DNA from: Smittia aterrima
Taxonomy: Eukaryota > Arthropoda > Insecta > Diptera > Chironomidae
Direction of reading: 5' to 3'
Assembly: GCA_033063855.1 (NCBI GenBank)
Contig: CP093830.1
Coordinates: forward strand, 11,098,854 to 11,162,853
DNA: 64,000 nt
The translations under genes were made by a program, and so were the position numbers. Positions 17,780-29,400 of this stretch are shown piece by piece. The notes beneath the pieces were generated by a model that was given only the letters and a program-made list of their open reading frames with translations, did no database searches and was not told the origin of the DNA. The first letter of the stretch is position 1, and every line of letters begins with the position of its first letter.

Positions 17780-18457
17780 ATGGAAGCAGATTATGAAACA
17801 AAGAAGAAAATGCTGTTCGAGTCACTTGAATGTGCAGAGAAAAGTCTACAAGGATCGACTCTAGAGCAAAAGAAAAGAGATTACAATAATCCTCAATATC
17901 GTCAAGAAAGGAAAAGACCTCGCGATGATTACGTTGATAAATATAAACACAAGGACAGTTTGTTTAAGAGACCAGATCTGCCTATCAACAAATGTCTCAG
18001 AAGCCGGAAACGACCAGAATATGAGGTGAGTTGAAAACTATTTTTGAATTCCTAATTTTATTCATTTTCTTTTTAGAAAAATCCAAACAAATGGCAACAT
18101 TACACACTCGATGATGTTTCCGATAACTCAGATCGGATGAACACAACAGCAGCATTTAGTTTCCTTAAAGAAATAGAAGATCGTAAATATACAGAAGACG
18201 AAATGGATTGCACATCAACAGATCAAAAAATCGTCTTTAAGAAATCGATCAAGCTGAGGCCGCGAAATGATGAAGTTGATCCACAACTTAATGCAAAGAA
18301 AATTCAAAGCACAAAGATCGTCATGCCAGAATATGTCGTTGGAGAGAAGCGACAGAAACCCAAGAAGGATCGTCAACCAAGAGATAAAACAGCAAAAGCG
18401 TCAGCAGCGGCATTACGATTATCACATCTTGACGAAGACGAGGAAGAAGAATCGTAA
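17780..18457 (+). CDS. TSSC4: TSSC4 family protein (U5 snRNP-associated)
   Basis: Two exons (17780-18025 and 18077-18457, 51-bp intron, phase 0), 208 residues. The ATG at 17780 is the first in frame. The family core spans the junction: FKRPDLPINK, then KNPNKWQHYTLDDVSDNSDR and NTTAAFSFLKEIEDRK, the P-x-KWxxYxLxDV...AAxxFL pattern I remember for TSSC4. The rest is charged and probably disordered, with an acidic DEDEEEES end. Human TSSC4 is a chaperone-like factor in U5 and tri-snRNP assembly. The assignment rests on this core motif only. Confidence 0.68.
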
Positions 18458-18919
18458 AGAGATGGGAAACATATTTACGTAGTTAACGAACGATCCCTCA
18501 ATTCGCAGTTGCGATCCCTTAAGTGAAATTGAAAAACTTTTTGAATTAAATTTTCTGCTGTAATTAACGTCTAAATTGAACGGTAATAAGTCAGATTTTA
18601 TTAATAAACATAATATTTAAAAGTCCTATCAAAGTCACCTCTTGTAACTTCGAAAATAGCTCAAAAATTGAAAGTTTGTGTTTTAACCAACAAATCGCTT
18701 TTTTCATTTTCCACGAAATTTGGAATCTAAATGTGTTTGTAGTTTTACCATAGCTTTTTCTAACATTACAAATCATTCTCATAGCATTGTCCTCTTAAGA
18801 TCAGTTTCACTTCAAACTCCACCATCATTTCTGAACTTGCCCCAGTTTTTTTCATCACTTCGCACCACAAATTTATTTTTTATTAATTTTTAGTTAAGTT
18901 AGTCGCTCAAAGGCATGAA
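18458..18919. other. Intergenic, TSSC4 to SMIM13-like gene
   Basis: 462 bp, AT-rich, holding the TSSC4 3' UTR and the promoter/5' UTR of the next gene. A three-codon upstream frame AUG-AAA-UGA (18915-18923) overlaps the next gene's start codon. A minus-strand frame at 18591-18782 has no support. Confidence 0.55.
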
Positions 18920-19189
18920 ATGAATTTAATCGACGGGCTCAAAGCTGCATTTTCCTTCCTCTCATCAGTTTTTATTGTGGTTTCTGTGTGTTTTCTGGGT
19001 AGATTTCAATTTTCTTTCTTTGATATTTTACTAAACTTTTGTTTGCTTTTCATTCTAGGCTGGTTCTTAGTTTACAAACTATTTCTTCTCCGCTTCAAGG
19101 TTGTAAGAGAGCTTCTGGGTCAACTGAACGAACCAGTTGATAGCAGCAGCCAGTCTAAACAGAAATCAAAGAAACTTCGTCGTGATTAA
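18920..19189 (+). CDS. Small integral membrane protein, SMIM13-like
   Basis: Best read as two exons, 18920-18998 and 19059-19189. The 60-bp intron (GTAGAT to CATTCTAG) leaves 69 residues. The intron length is a multiple of three and contains no stop, so the retained form also encodes a longer protein of 89 residues. Splicing joins FLG|WFLVYKLFLLRFKVVRELLG, which resembles the human SMIM13 segment GWYFVWHLFLSKFKFLRELVG. One transmembrane helix (about 10-35) is followed by a basic cytosolic-type tail ending SKKLRRD. The function is unknown. It ends 23 nt before the NAA10 start codon, implying a shared transcript. Confidence 0.72.
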   Translation: MNLIDGLKAAFSFLSSVFIVVSVCFLGRFQFSFFDILLNFCLLFILGWFLVYKLFLLRFKVVRELLGQLNEPVDSSSQSKQKSKKLRRD

Positions 19190-19212
19190 AAGAAATAAAC
19201 AAAGTCGTCAAG

Positions 19213-19833
19213 ATGAATGTGCGATGTGCCCAACCCGAGGACTTGATGAACATGCAGCATTGCAATCTTTTATGTTTGCCAGAGAATTATCAAATGAAAT
19301 ATTATTTCTATCATGGCCTAACATGGTAAGGAAATGTGGTTCTTTGTTCTTATCCACTTACTAACTGATTCCTTCTTTCAAGGCCTCAACTATCTTACGT
19401 CGCAGAAGATGATAAAGGAAACATTGTCGGCTACGTTCTAGCTAAGATGGAGGAACCTGAGCCTGGTGAGGAGAGTAAACATGGTCACATCACATCGTTG
19501 GCTGTGAAACGACCCTTCAGACGTCTGGGATTAGCTCAGAAGCTTATGAATCAAGCTTCTTATGCGATGGTTGAGTGCTTCGATGCTCAGTATGTGAGTC
19601 TCCACGTTCGTAAGAGCAATCGTGCTGCACTTAATCTCTACACCAATTCTCTTGGCTTTAAAATTCTTGAAATTGAACCGAAATACTACGCAGATGGCGA
19701 GGATGCTTATTCAATGCGACGCGATTTGACTGAACTAGCACATAAAGTAGAGCGCGTTGATCAGCCTATTCCTGCTTTAACTGACAAACCGAACAAGGGA
19801 CACACTCACAAAGGTGATGGTCATTGCTGCTAA
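19213..19833 (+). CDS. NAA10: N-alpha-acetyltransferase 10, NatA catalytic subunit
   Basis: Two exons (19213-19325 and 19383-19833, 57-bp intron, phase 2), 187 residues. The start MNVRCAQPEDLMNMQHCNLL matches human NAA10 almost throughout. The GNAT fold shows LPENYQMKYYFYHGLTWPQL, the acetyl-CoA loop RRLGLAQKLM, HVRKSNRAALNLY, and EPKYYADGEDAYSM. With NAA15 it acetylates N-termini exposed by Met removal. The C-terminal tail is shorter than the human one (235 residues) and ends in HKGDGHCC. The Drosophila orthologue is vnc. AATAAA lies at 19897-19902. Confidence 0.95.
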
Positions 19834-20462
19834 ACGAGTTTTTGATCCGTTTTTGTGTTTTTCGACGCAAATTAAATTTAAATCAATCAAGTTTTCAATA
19901 AATGTCGCTAAATCCGCTAATAATCGAAAAAGAGTTCTCAATGAGTCATAAGATCCTGATTCATCTTTCACAGGTTGTTAGAGATTCAACGACAAAACCC
20001 GGTTCGTCATTTCCCGGGTAACATGGATCCACGCAATGTTTGAAACATCATCGACAATAGTCAGTCCGATTAATGTGAATATTAGTGTTGAGTTCATTTG
20101 TATGCGTTCGCACGAGTTTCTTCTTTCCACATTTCTTTACAGTTTAGTTTACTGAGAAACTTATGAGAGCATAGACATGTTTTCAGTGTGTCGATAAAAA
20201 AATAATTTCTGTTTGATTTCGGTAAAAAAAGGTTTTGATTTCTCGTCTACAATTTGATTTTTTTCGCGAGTGATTGCGTAAAGCGTGGGAGTTTCATCTG
20301 AATCATCAGGATAGAAATATTTTTTATTTGTTTACGAATATTCTGCGATCGGTAAACGAACCGAACAAAAAAAAAGGAATTTAAGAATAATCCAAAGTGC
20401 TTCACGCTGTTGATGAATAATATTTTTCCAAGAAAGTTCAGTGAAAAGAAGATTCAATCAAA
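19834..20462. other. Intergenic and kindlin 5' region
   Basis: 629 bp holding the NAA10 3' UTR and the likely kindlin promoter and 5' UTR. The palindrome CCCGGGTAAC lies at about 20013. No TATA box/initiator pair was found with confidence. Confidence 0.5.
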
Positions 20463-23400
20463 ATGATTCACGTCGGCGACAACACATGGAATTTGCGAGT
20501 AGTGATCACGGATCTGCAAGTCGAGAAGACTTTGCGAGTCAAGGGTGATCTGCATATCGGCGGTGTTATGCTGAAGCTGTCAAAAACTGAAGGTAAGCTT
20601 TGCTGTTATCATCACCAGTCTCGTCTGGAGTTCCCTACGAGTTTCGTAATCTCCGTGAATTCTGATTTTTCTGTTCTCCTCGGCAAGCAATCTCGAGTAA
20701 AGTGAAGAAAAAGTTTTAATCTTTAAAAATAACTCTCAAAGTCATACATGTGTTGGTCTCTCTGTCTGAATATGTGAGTTGAGTCTTTCATCATCAGCGA
20801 GGGAAAAAGAAATAAGAAATGATCGTGTGGGCGAAATTGAGCGATTGCGTCACGACCAAGGCCGAAAGTACGAGCAGTTGCTCTGTAAACAAATCGAATA
20901 ATCCAAAAAGACAAACCAGATGCTGATAAGCTTAACGACGTCACTTGCAAAATAATCGTCATTGCCATTCGCTCCTACACAACTCTAACTCCACGCCGTG
21001 TGCGAGACTCAAAGTCGAACGTGAAGTGAAGCGAGAGAAGGAAACTCGAGATTCTAGTAAAGCAGATTCTTCCGAATTAGGATGGCAATAAAATCAGGTA
21101 TTTCTTGAAGCATTGCATGTTGAGAAACTGCAGAGTTTATTGCCACCGATGATTGGTTCATAAATGAACCTGTTGCAGACAATCGATCTCGTTTGGTGCT
21201 TTACCTAATGCATGAGACATTGCGCAATATATTGTGCCCAGGCCATGTCGTAAATCAGAAGAACGTTCTCCGAAAAATAGTCCCGAGACAACCGACGCCC
21301 CCGGAACAGCATGAAACTTTCTAATCTGAGCCTTTTCTCTCTTGTGTGTCATGAGATTTTCGGCCGAATAAATGTCATTTAATTTGCCAAAGCGAAATTG
21401 ATATTGAACATGCTAAAAGACCCATGACGACTAAATTAATAGGCCAAGCTTAGATCTGATTAGGCGGCGCGCTTCACATTCAATCGCTGGAAATCACGGA
21501 AGTTAACCATTCATAAACAGTTTAGTCACAAAAGAAACAATGAACGCCTAGAAGAGCGAGTGAATATGGTCACTGCCCCGTTTCGTCTTCATTCTGATGA
21601 CTAGAATGGCAAGAATTTTTCCGAGGGCAAATATCTTTCATGTTGTGGCTCAACTAGACGAAAAGGAGAAGGCAATAAAAAGTAGACGAACAATGGACAG
21701 AGGCCGGCGATGGTCTCGCGTCGCTTAGCTAAATTTCATGGTCGAAATCGTAAAATAAAATTCCAATTAATTTAACGAGCAGTTTAACTGCCGTCGAATA
21801 TTTATGCTGGGACCATCGAGAAACCGCAGTCAACTAATTCTGATGTAGCTATGACATCCACAGATGGTCGCGTGGTTGACAAAAGCGCTTTTATTATTTT
21901 TCGGGCGCTACTTAGATCACTGTTATTAACTCTAATAACGCGGTTCTTCGCGCTCTTGCAAATTAATGAATCGCTGGATAGCGTGATGGCATCTAAATTA
22001 AATTATTAAAAATTTGTCTGAGAGCTCATTGCGAGTAAATTGAGAAATAAAGCTTAGCCTTTTGTCTCTTCTTTTTTTTTGCGATCGCGCGAGTCATTAA
22101 AGTCGTAAAGCACAAGCTGACGTCTGTGATATCCAGTCGATTGTCCAAACAAACTTAAGCTTCGCCTTTGCCTCGACATTTCGCAACACATACTCACTCG
22201 CTTCTGAATCGTTCGTTTATATTCAAAGTTGATGAAAACAAAAACTTATTTTAAGAAAGTGATGTCACACGCCGCCCAACTTCGCGTGGTTTTCATTAAC
22301 AAAAAAAATTCTCGTGTTAGCATGAAGTTTTACGATTCTATCACTCGCCTTGAAAAAAATGAAAAATTTCACGTCTAGCGGGACGAGAGTCGTGTGTGCG
22401 AGTTTTCTTGGCTCATCCTTCAAAGGTTAAATCATCGTCGAAACGAAAACAACAAAACGTCGCTAATTCTTCGCCAACGAGTTCTCAGATTGCGCGAGTC
22501 ACGAGCAGAAGTTCACAATTTACGTTTGTTCAGTGGAAGAAGCGTGATACGGGTGTCTAATTTGATGAACTTTCAGCACGAATCTTTGACTGCATTGAAG
22601 AGATTTCGAGTCTCGTGGGCGTAAAAGTCACAACAAAAACAGCGAAAAAAAATAGAGAATCAGAGATGCGCGAGTTTATTTTTAACCGACATCCACCATG
22701 ATAATTTAGTTTTCATCGATTGAAGTCTCGCAAGGGAATCCATTCAGAGATTTCTATGTTTTAATTATAAATAAGCCGAGTTATAAACAGTTTCTCTCGT
22801 TCGTTTGGAAGAAAGAAAAGTTGAACATTAAAAAGCGAAAGAAAATGAGATCCCTTGACAATCCAGACCTAAGCAACATCGAAATATTTTTTTTTGCCGA
22901 CTATTAATAGTCGAGAGAAAGAGGACAGAGCAAAATAAAGAAACCAAGAATAGACGAACAGGTACGTTCGATTGCTTATTATGTTGGATACGCGCCATCC
23001 TTACGATAATAAATGAGAGACTCGGCCTTGAGTCCAAACAAATCGTCACTCGTCTTCCTCTTTGACGCTTCTTGAGAAACGCGTCAATCTTTTTGACACA
23101 ATGAGTCATGAAAACCGTAAAAAAGGCTCAACAACGTCGAGACAAATCGTTCATCAAAATCGAGAGCTCGTAAATCCTCAAACCCTCATGTCGAACAATC
23201 AGTTTAAGATTCTTAAGTTCTTCAAACCCTATTGACTTGAGAATTTTATTTTCCCATCTAAACTCGCACCGTAGATAAAAACGTTTCTTGGAGAGGGTTT
23301 TATTGCCGTCTCAGACTTTATTAGAAAGTCATTTCAAGATTTTTATTTTTTACGACTCTCGAGTCCCGATGCGTTCGTATCAATTTCATATAAATTAGCC

Positions 23401-26400
23401 GCTGCACCCTCCCAAGTTGATAGTCGAAGGGAAGAATGTCGTTGAAATAAGTGAACATCGTCAAATGCGGGTAATTTTAAAGCCTCTAAGGATCTTTTAG
23501 TTCCGATCTGATTAACTTGATGTGGGCTTTGTTAAAAGGTTTTTATTTTGAAAGCGAACTGCTCACTTCCAGCTTTCGTGAGAAACAAATTTCCTGTCAC
23601 GTCAAATGGTCGATGATCATTCATCACGCGTCTTGTTGAAGCTCCCACTGAAGACGAAATTAATTTTATTAATTCTCCGTCACCATCGCCACTTCTGACA
23701 TCACCCGACAAGAAAGAAAAAGGGATGGGCATGACTCTAATTTCTATTTGAAATGCAATCGACAAAGAATTCCATGATTCGGTGATTTATTTGAACGATT
23801 CTCAACGCTGAGGTTCTTCTCATGTCTTCGACTTGTTTCCATTGCGTGAAAAAGTATTTTCAAGGCTTAACAAACAGTCAGACATTCCAGATTTAACTCG
23901 TTGCTTGATAAACGAGCATACTCGGAAAACCCTGGCGGTGACATTAACTTTAATACCCGAAAAAGAGCACGAACTCCAAGAAAGCGAATAGAAAATTATT
24001 AAAAACACATAAAAAGAGAGAAAGGAACAAATAAACACAACAAAGAGCACAAGAAGAACTTCTTAGAATATTTTTCTTTTGCTTTGTTCAATCAACAGTG
24101 GTCACCGAGTTGAACTAAAAATGTTTTAAGTCTTTTGTCACGTTCGTCTGTCATTAGACATTTAAAACAATTTTAAACCACAAATATGAGGCTTTGAGTT
24201 TCTAAACAGCATGCAAGAACTCTCTTCTCGTAAAGCCCCAAGACATGAATTCGATCGCGATCGGATCGAGTGTCAAGAAGTTGTTCAAACTTCTCGTGAT
24301 TAAAGCCAGAAAGCGGATCCGATTTGATTTGTTTTGACAGTCGTTGGCTAAAGCCAATTTCCCTTCTTCAAGCGCTTGCTTCTTGTCACCAAATTTGGAA
24401 GAAGTTTTACACACAATGGAGTCATTTCTCAAGATGCACATTCATCATTGCCAAACAGTTCCGTCTTCGAATCTTCCACCGGTTGGAAACAGCAAAGGAG
24501 AAGAAAAGCCATAAGCCCATCTTGGTATTCATGCCGAGAGTCGTAATCCGATGTTTATTTTGAGGTGCAGAACTACAAGCCCGAGAAAGGTTGAGAAGAA
24601 AACCGTTGAGTTTATGTATTTCCTGATTATGTAATCTCACATGGTATTTATGTACGAGCATCGGTTTCATGTTGTTTACATTTTCTACTACGCCAGAGAA
24701 TAATAAGCAACACGAAGAGAGGAAAGCACTATGAAAGAATTATGGAAATGAGATCTGAGTTGAGTCGTTTAAGATTTATTCCACGAAATTATGGCTTTTC
24801 TCACTAGTTCAGAGTACATTCGTTGGGTTTGTCATTAAATCATTTCCTTTGAAATAAAGATGAACGTGAAATGAATCAACTTCTTACAACGAAATTTATG
24901 AATTATCCCCAAAAAGGAAAAATCATAAGAAACTTAATTTAATTTAGCACATTACGTTACGATCTCTCTGACCCATATCTAAAGCTATTGATAGATTTCA
25001 TAGCGGAAACGGATTGTTACAGTTTAAAACTGATGAATGTTGCCGCACTCTCGCTTACAGTGGAGCTAGCCAAAAGCCAGATTATCGAAGACAAGTGAAG
25101 CTTAATCAAACTTTTTAGTCACAACATTTTGGCACGTTCGATACATTGACCCACAAAGCACAGAAGAAGAAAGAAAGATCTTCGATTTCACGCCAAACAT
25201 GGAGGCAGAGAAGCATTCAGCTGCGACTCTTGAATGAGACTCACGAACGGTATATAGTAAAGCATGTGATCTCGATTGTTAGTCACACATCACATTCTGT
25301 TGACGAAAGATCGTCTCCGTTCCATTCATTGAGAAAGATCAACACAGAAAATGAAAGAAATGGAAAAGAAAATTAAGCATAAATAATTGAAAATTATGAA
25401 TTGATGAAGCTCGAAGAAGTTTTAATGACTCGATTGCCATTCGCCAAGTTCTCTATGTTCATCGGAGATAAGTCCAAAGCAATTTGTGAACATCATCTTG
25501 GCTCCGAGCATCGAAACTATTAACCGCAGTAATGAATCGCGATACATTCAATTATAGGAAAAGAAATAGAGAAGCTGCGGCAAGCTGATGATGATGATGA
25601 TCTTGATTCTTCATGAATAACAATCTCGTGGACATGAAGATGCTTTCTTTGCTGGGCAAATGCAAATCAAGCGGAATCGGTAATATGGCAGAATGCCACG
25701 AGTTCCCTTTGGGAATGGCGCCGAGTCTTAGACTCGCAAATCAGCCAGACGGTCGAGTGCATTACTTCTAATTGAAACATCCACTCGGACGGATAGTTTT
25801 TCATGATTGTAATTGACTGACGGACATTTGGAGTGTCAGCTTACCAGCAGAGTTTTGACAAATGAAATAATTAAAACGATCCAGAACTAAATGATTCCAA
25901 GAACGTTTTGCAAAGGAAATTACATTGAGTCGTTAACCTGCTGCTCTCGTATTAATCATTTCTATTCATTCTACTAGAACTGCAGTGTTCTTCAGAGATA
26001 GAGAATGTGATATTTATGCCAAGATAATCTCTGGAATGAAAATGTTTATTAAAAGATATTCATTCCCATCGCCGGGCGGCTGATAAGATAAAAGACAATG
26101 CTTTATGATCATGTAATTACGAGTCGGGGGTTCATGCAATCTTATCACATCGTAATCCATCTCCGCCACCCGCCATCGTCTCATGTCGTTGAGGAATTCT
26201 TAGAAGGTCATTGTCCCAAGTTTAATTGCGAGAATTCCATGAATTTGTCTTGGGAATTAAGAAAAGCTTGCAAATTATTTATGAACGCCTTCGTTGTACG
26301 GCTTCAGGTTATTTGCCGAAAAGAAAAATGTCTTGAAATTCCGAACAACCCGATTAAGTTTCTCTCCTCTTTCGGGGCTTCTCTTACTCGCCGCTTTAAT

Positions 26401-29400
26401 GAATCGAATCAACAAGCAAATACCCTAAAAAATCTTTGAGAAAATGAAAATAAAACCAACAAATTCTGGTGAGAAGAGATAACGAATGCAAACTCGAAGT
26501 GGAAATTAAGAAACAAGAAATTCAGGTTCCTTAAGTTTTTGGCAATGAAATCTGCGAGATGACTGTTGGCGGTCTCAATCTGACACGTTAGCATGTTAAA
26601 GATTTTAAAGTCTTCGCATGCTTCAAAGGCGAAGAAGGTTTTCACCTGATCGCAAAGATAATGAAGCGATCAATTACAGAGCACGAAGACTTCAGACAGT
26701 AACTTCTTCTTTAAAATCTTCCTGGGACCTTGAATTCGTTCTTCAAGCTTCAAAATGTCGCATAAACATTGACCTCAAAGTCGTCTCTCCTTCTCACGTA
26801 AAATTATCTTCAAACGAAGCCGATAAAGATTCGAAATAAAACGAAATCTCATCTTGCACACATTCTCGTTGCGGCGCGAATAAAAACTGCACACACATCG
26901 TCGTCTTCGAGTAGGCAAAATTATTATCGGTTGCGAGTGAAAAAAGACGCAAAGTTTTCGTGTGGCGACCTTGAAGGCGCTGCCTCGGCTCAGTCGAAAT
27001 AACGAACAACATATAATGAAAAGAAATGCTTCGAGAACGAAAATATTGAATCAAAAATGTCAGAGTCGCGTTGGTGTATGTGAACCCTACGAGCAGTTGA
27101 ACACATGCAGCAGTCGAGCAACAGCCTTGACGGTTACATCAACTTATGAGAAATATTTTCGCGTTATTTTTCTTCAATTGCCTATTTATGGAAATTCGAG
27201 TATTCGGAATGGAGCCCGACTACGCGGAGATCTCTCTGTGTGCTCGTTTTCTTGTGTGGTTGGCAAACGAGAAGCAGTGAGTGAAATGAATGATTGAAAA
27301 CCTTATTCGCTTAGTTAAGGAAAAGTAAAGAACTTGAGTGGAAACATCGACGAAGTGGAATTTAGCGCAACCTGACTCGCTGAGTTGGCTTTTCCGGAAT
27401 TTCATTGTGGGCTGCTATCACTTGCAACATTCGCGAGAAGCTTTCAATGTCGCCAACGGTTTATTTATAACATTGCGGGCGATGCATCGTAGAATGTTGC
27501 TTGGCTTCCGGTGATGTATCATCGTCGACTCCCGCGTTATGCCAAAAGAAACTCTCGACGATGAAATAAATTAAAGCCGAAAGTGACACAAACTGTTTTG
27601 CCAACATCTCTTATTGCCAATTTAATATTTTTTTATTGCGGCTTTGGCCCATTTGGCATCTGGCGACTTCTTGAAACCTTTTCATTGAACCCTAATCGTG
27701 TCCCAAATCTCGTGTAAGCGCAGGCTCAAGCGAAATGTCATGATCGCACAGACGTTTGTTTGCGATTCTTCCTTCGCCAGCTTCTCGTGGATTTCCATAT
27801 TTGAACTTGACATTGGAATGCTTTGCAAACGGTCGGTCGACCTAGCGAAGTCATCAAGATTTTAATTGAAATTCGCCGTATTTGCGAAGGTGAATGGAAA
27901 AATAGAAATTATTACATTTCTGCGAATGCCAAATGTGGCGCTGATCGCAAGTTCTGTTTTCTAATTGATGGCTTCTCATAAACTCGCACTTAACATATCA
28001 ACCGAGGTCGTTAATATCTCATTAAATGGGCGAAGAAATATTTCGCAATCTAACTCAAAGCATCAAAGTTTTCATAATCTCAGAATGATTGATGTCAAAA
28101 TGAGCGCACGAACTTCAATCGAGTCATGTTTTGTAAATCGTCGGAGACCACTCGTTGCTCATGGTTGCAGATAATTACGCAAATAAATTATCACTGCACT
28201 GTCCTAATAAGCCATGTGTGGCAAATGAGACTGAAAATGACAAATCGATAAATCGGGGTGGATAGAAAAGCCATTAGCAGTTCGATTATCGCTTTATGTG
28301 CATCAATTATTCAGGGCAGCGATAATCCCATTAATTTGATTGCCGAGATGATTCACGAGGTTCCCGCTTTGTGAACTCAATTTTCGTCTCTACACCTTTC
28401 AACTCTCCGCCTGTCATGCACAGCATAATTACTGCTAATTCCGTTTTATAAATTTGCATGATAAAACCACTTAACTCCCTCTCTCTCTCATGTTAACCTC
28501 ATACGCCACACACTACTTTGCGTCATGATGATTTATGATGTGAACTTGCAATGTTCGCTTTTATTATTTTACTGCATGAAAATGCAAATTGTGTCGGAAT
28601 CGAAGTGCACTATCAACGACTTGCATTGTGTTTGTTGTTAGCCGATCGATGGGGACGAGAGTGAAGGCAAGAACTGTGTTACATCTGTTTTAGAGTTGGC
28701 GATAGCGATCGCTCTAAATGCATTGAGCGAGTTTCCGAGTTTACTGAAGTTTGATTAATTGTTTCGCAATCGCGTCTCGTGCCTTGTCTTTCGGACAACG
28801 AACCTGGATTGACGTTAAATTCATCGAGACGAGGAAAAAGTGAGTGAATCACTTTTGATGACGTTATCGGAAGGAATTTCTTTTGACACTTCACCACGAA
28901 GTTCCATGAAGTAACCAAGCGCGAAATGACTCACGATTGAAGCGAAATAAAAAAACTTTCATTTTCAGTCACACATCCGCAATGACTTTTTCTGCTCTCC
29001 CTTCATTCATTGCATTCGACACATTTGTCGATAAGAGAAAAGTTTCGCACATTTCTCATGAGACGACTCTGTTTGTCTGGTGCTATCTGTTTTCACCATT
29101 TAGCGCTCTCAAAGCGAGAATTCTATGAGAAGCTGTTGGCGTCGAATGTTTCCATATTGTCTCAAGTTAAAGTAAGCAGAAGCTTGTGAAAGCGAAATTA
29201 TGGAAAATAATCTGCCACTTCAGTCGAGTCTTAAACTGGAGCTTTGCAATCTGTTCGTTTGCCTTCTATCGTAAAACGTTTACAAATCGCGAATGGAATC
29301 TTTAAAGTCAGACACCTCTTCAGTTTGTTTACACGACTTGTTGACGTAGCCGTTTTGCGAAATGCTATTGAGCGCATGGGAAATTGAAATTTATCAGCGG

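Noticed and set aside
20463..20705. 80-codon protein from kindlin exon 1 read through its donor
   Set aside because: The frame beyond 20592 leaves kindlin homology, and the GTAAGC donor joins perfectly to the exon at 47457.
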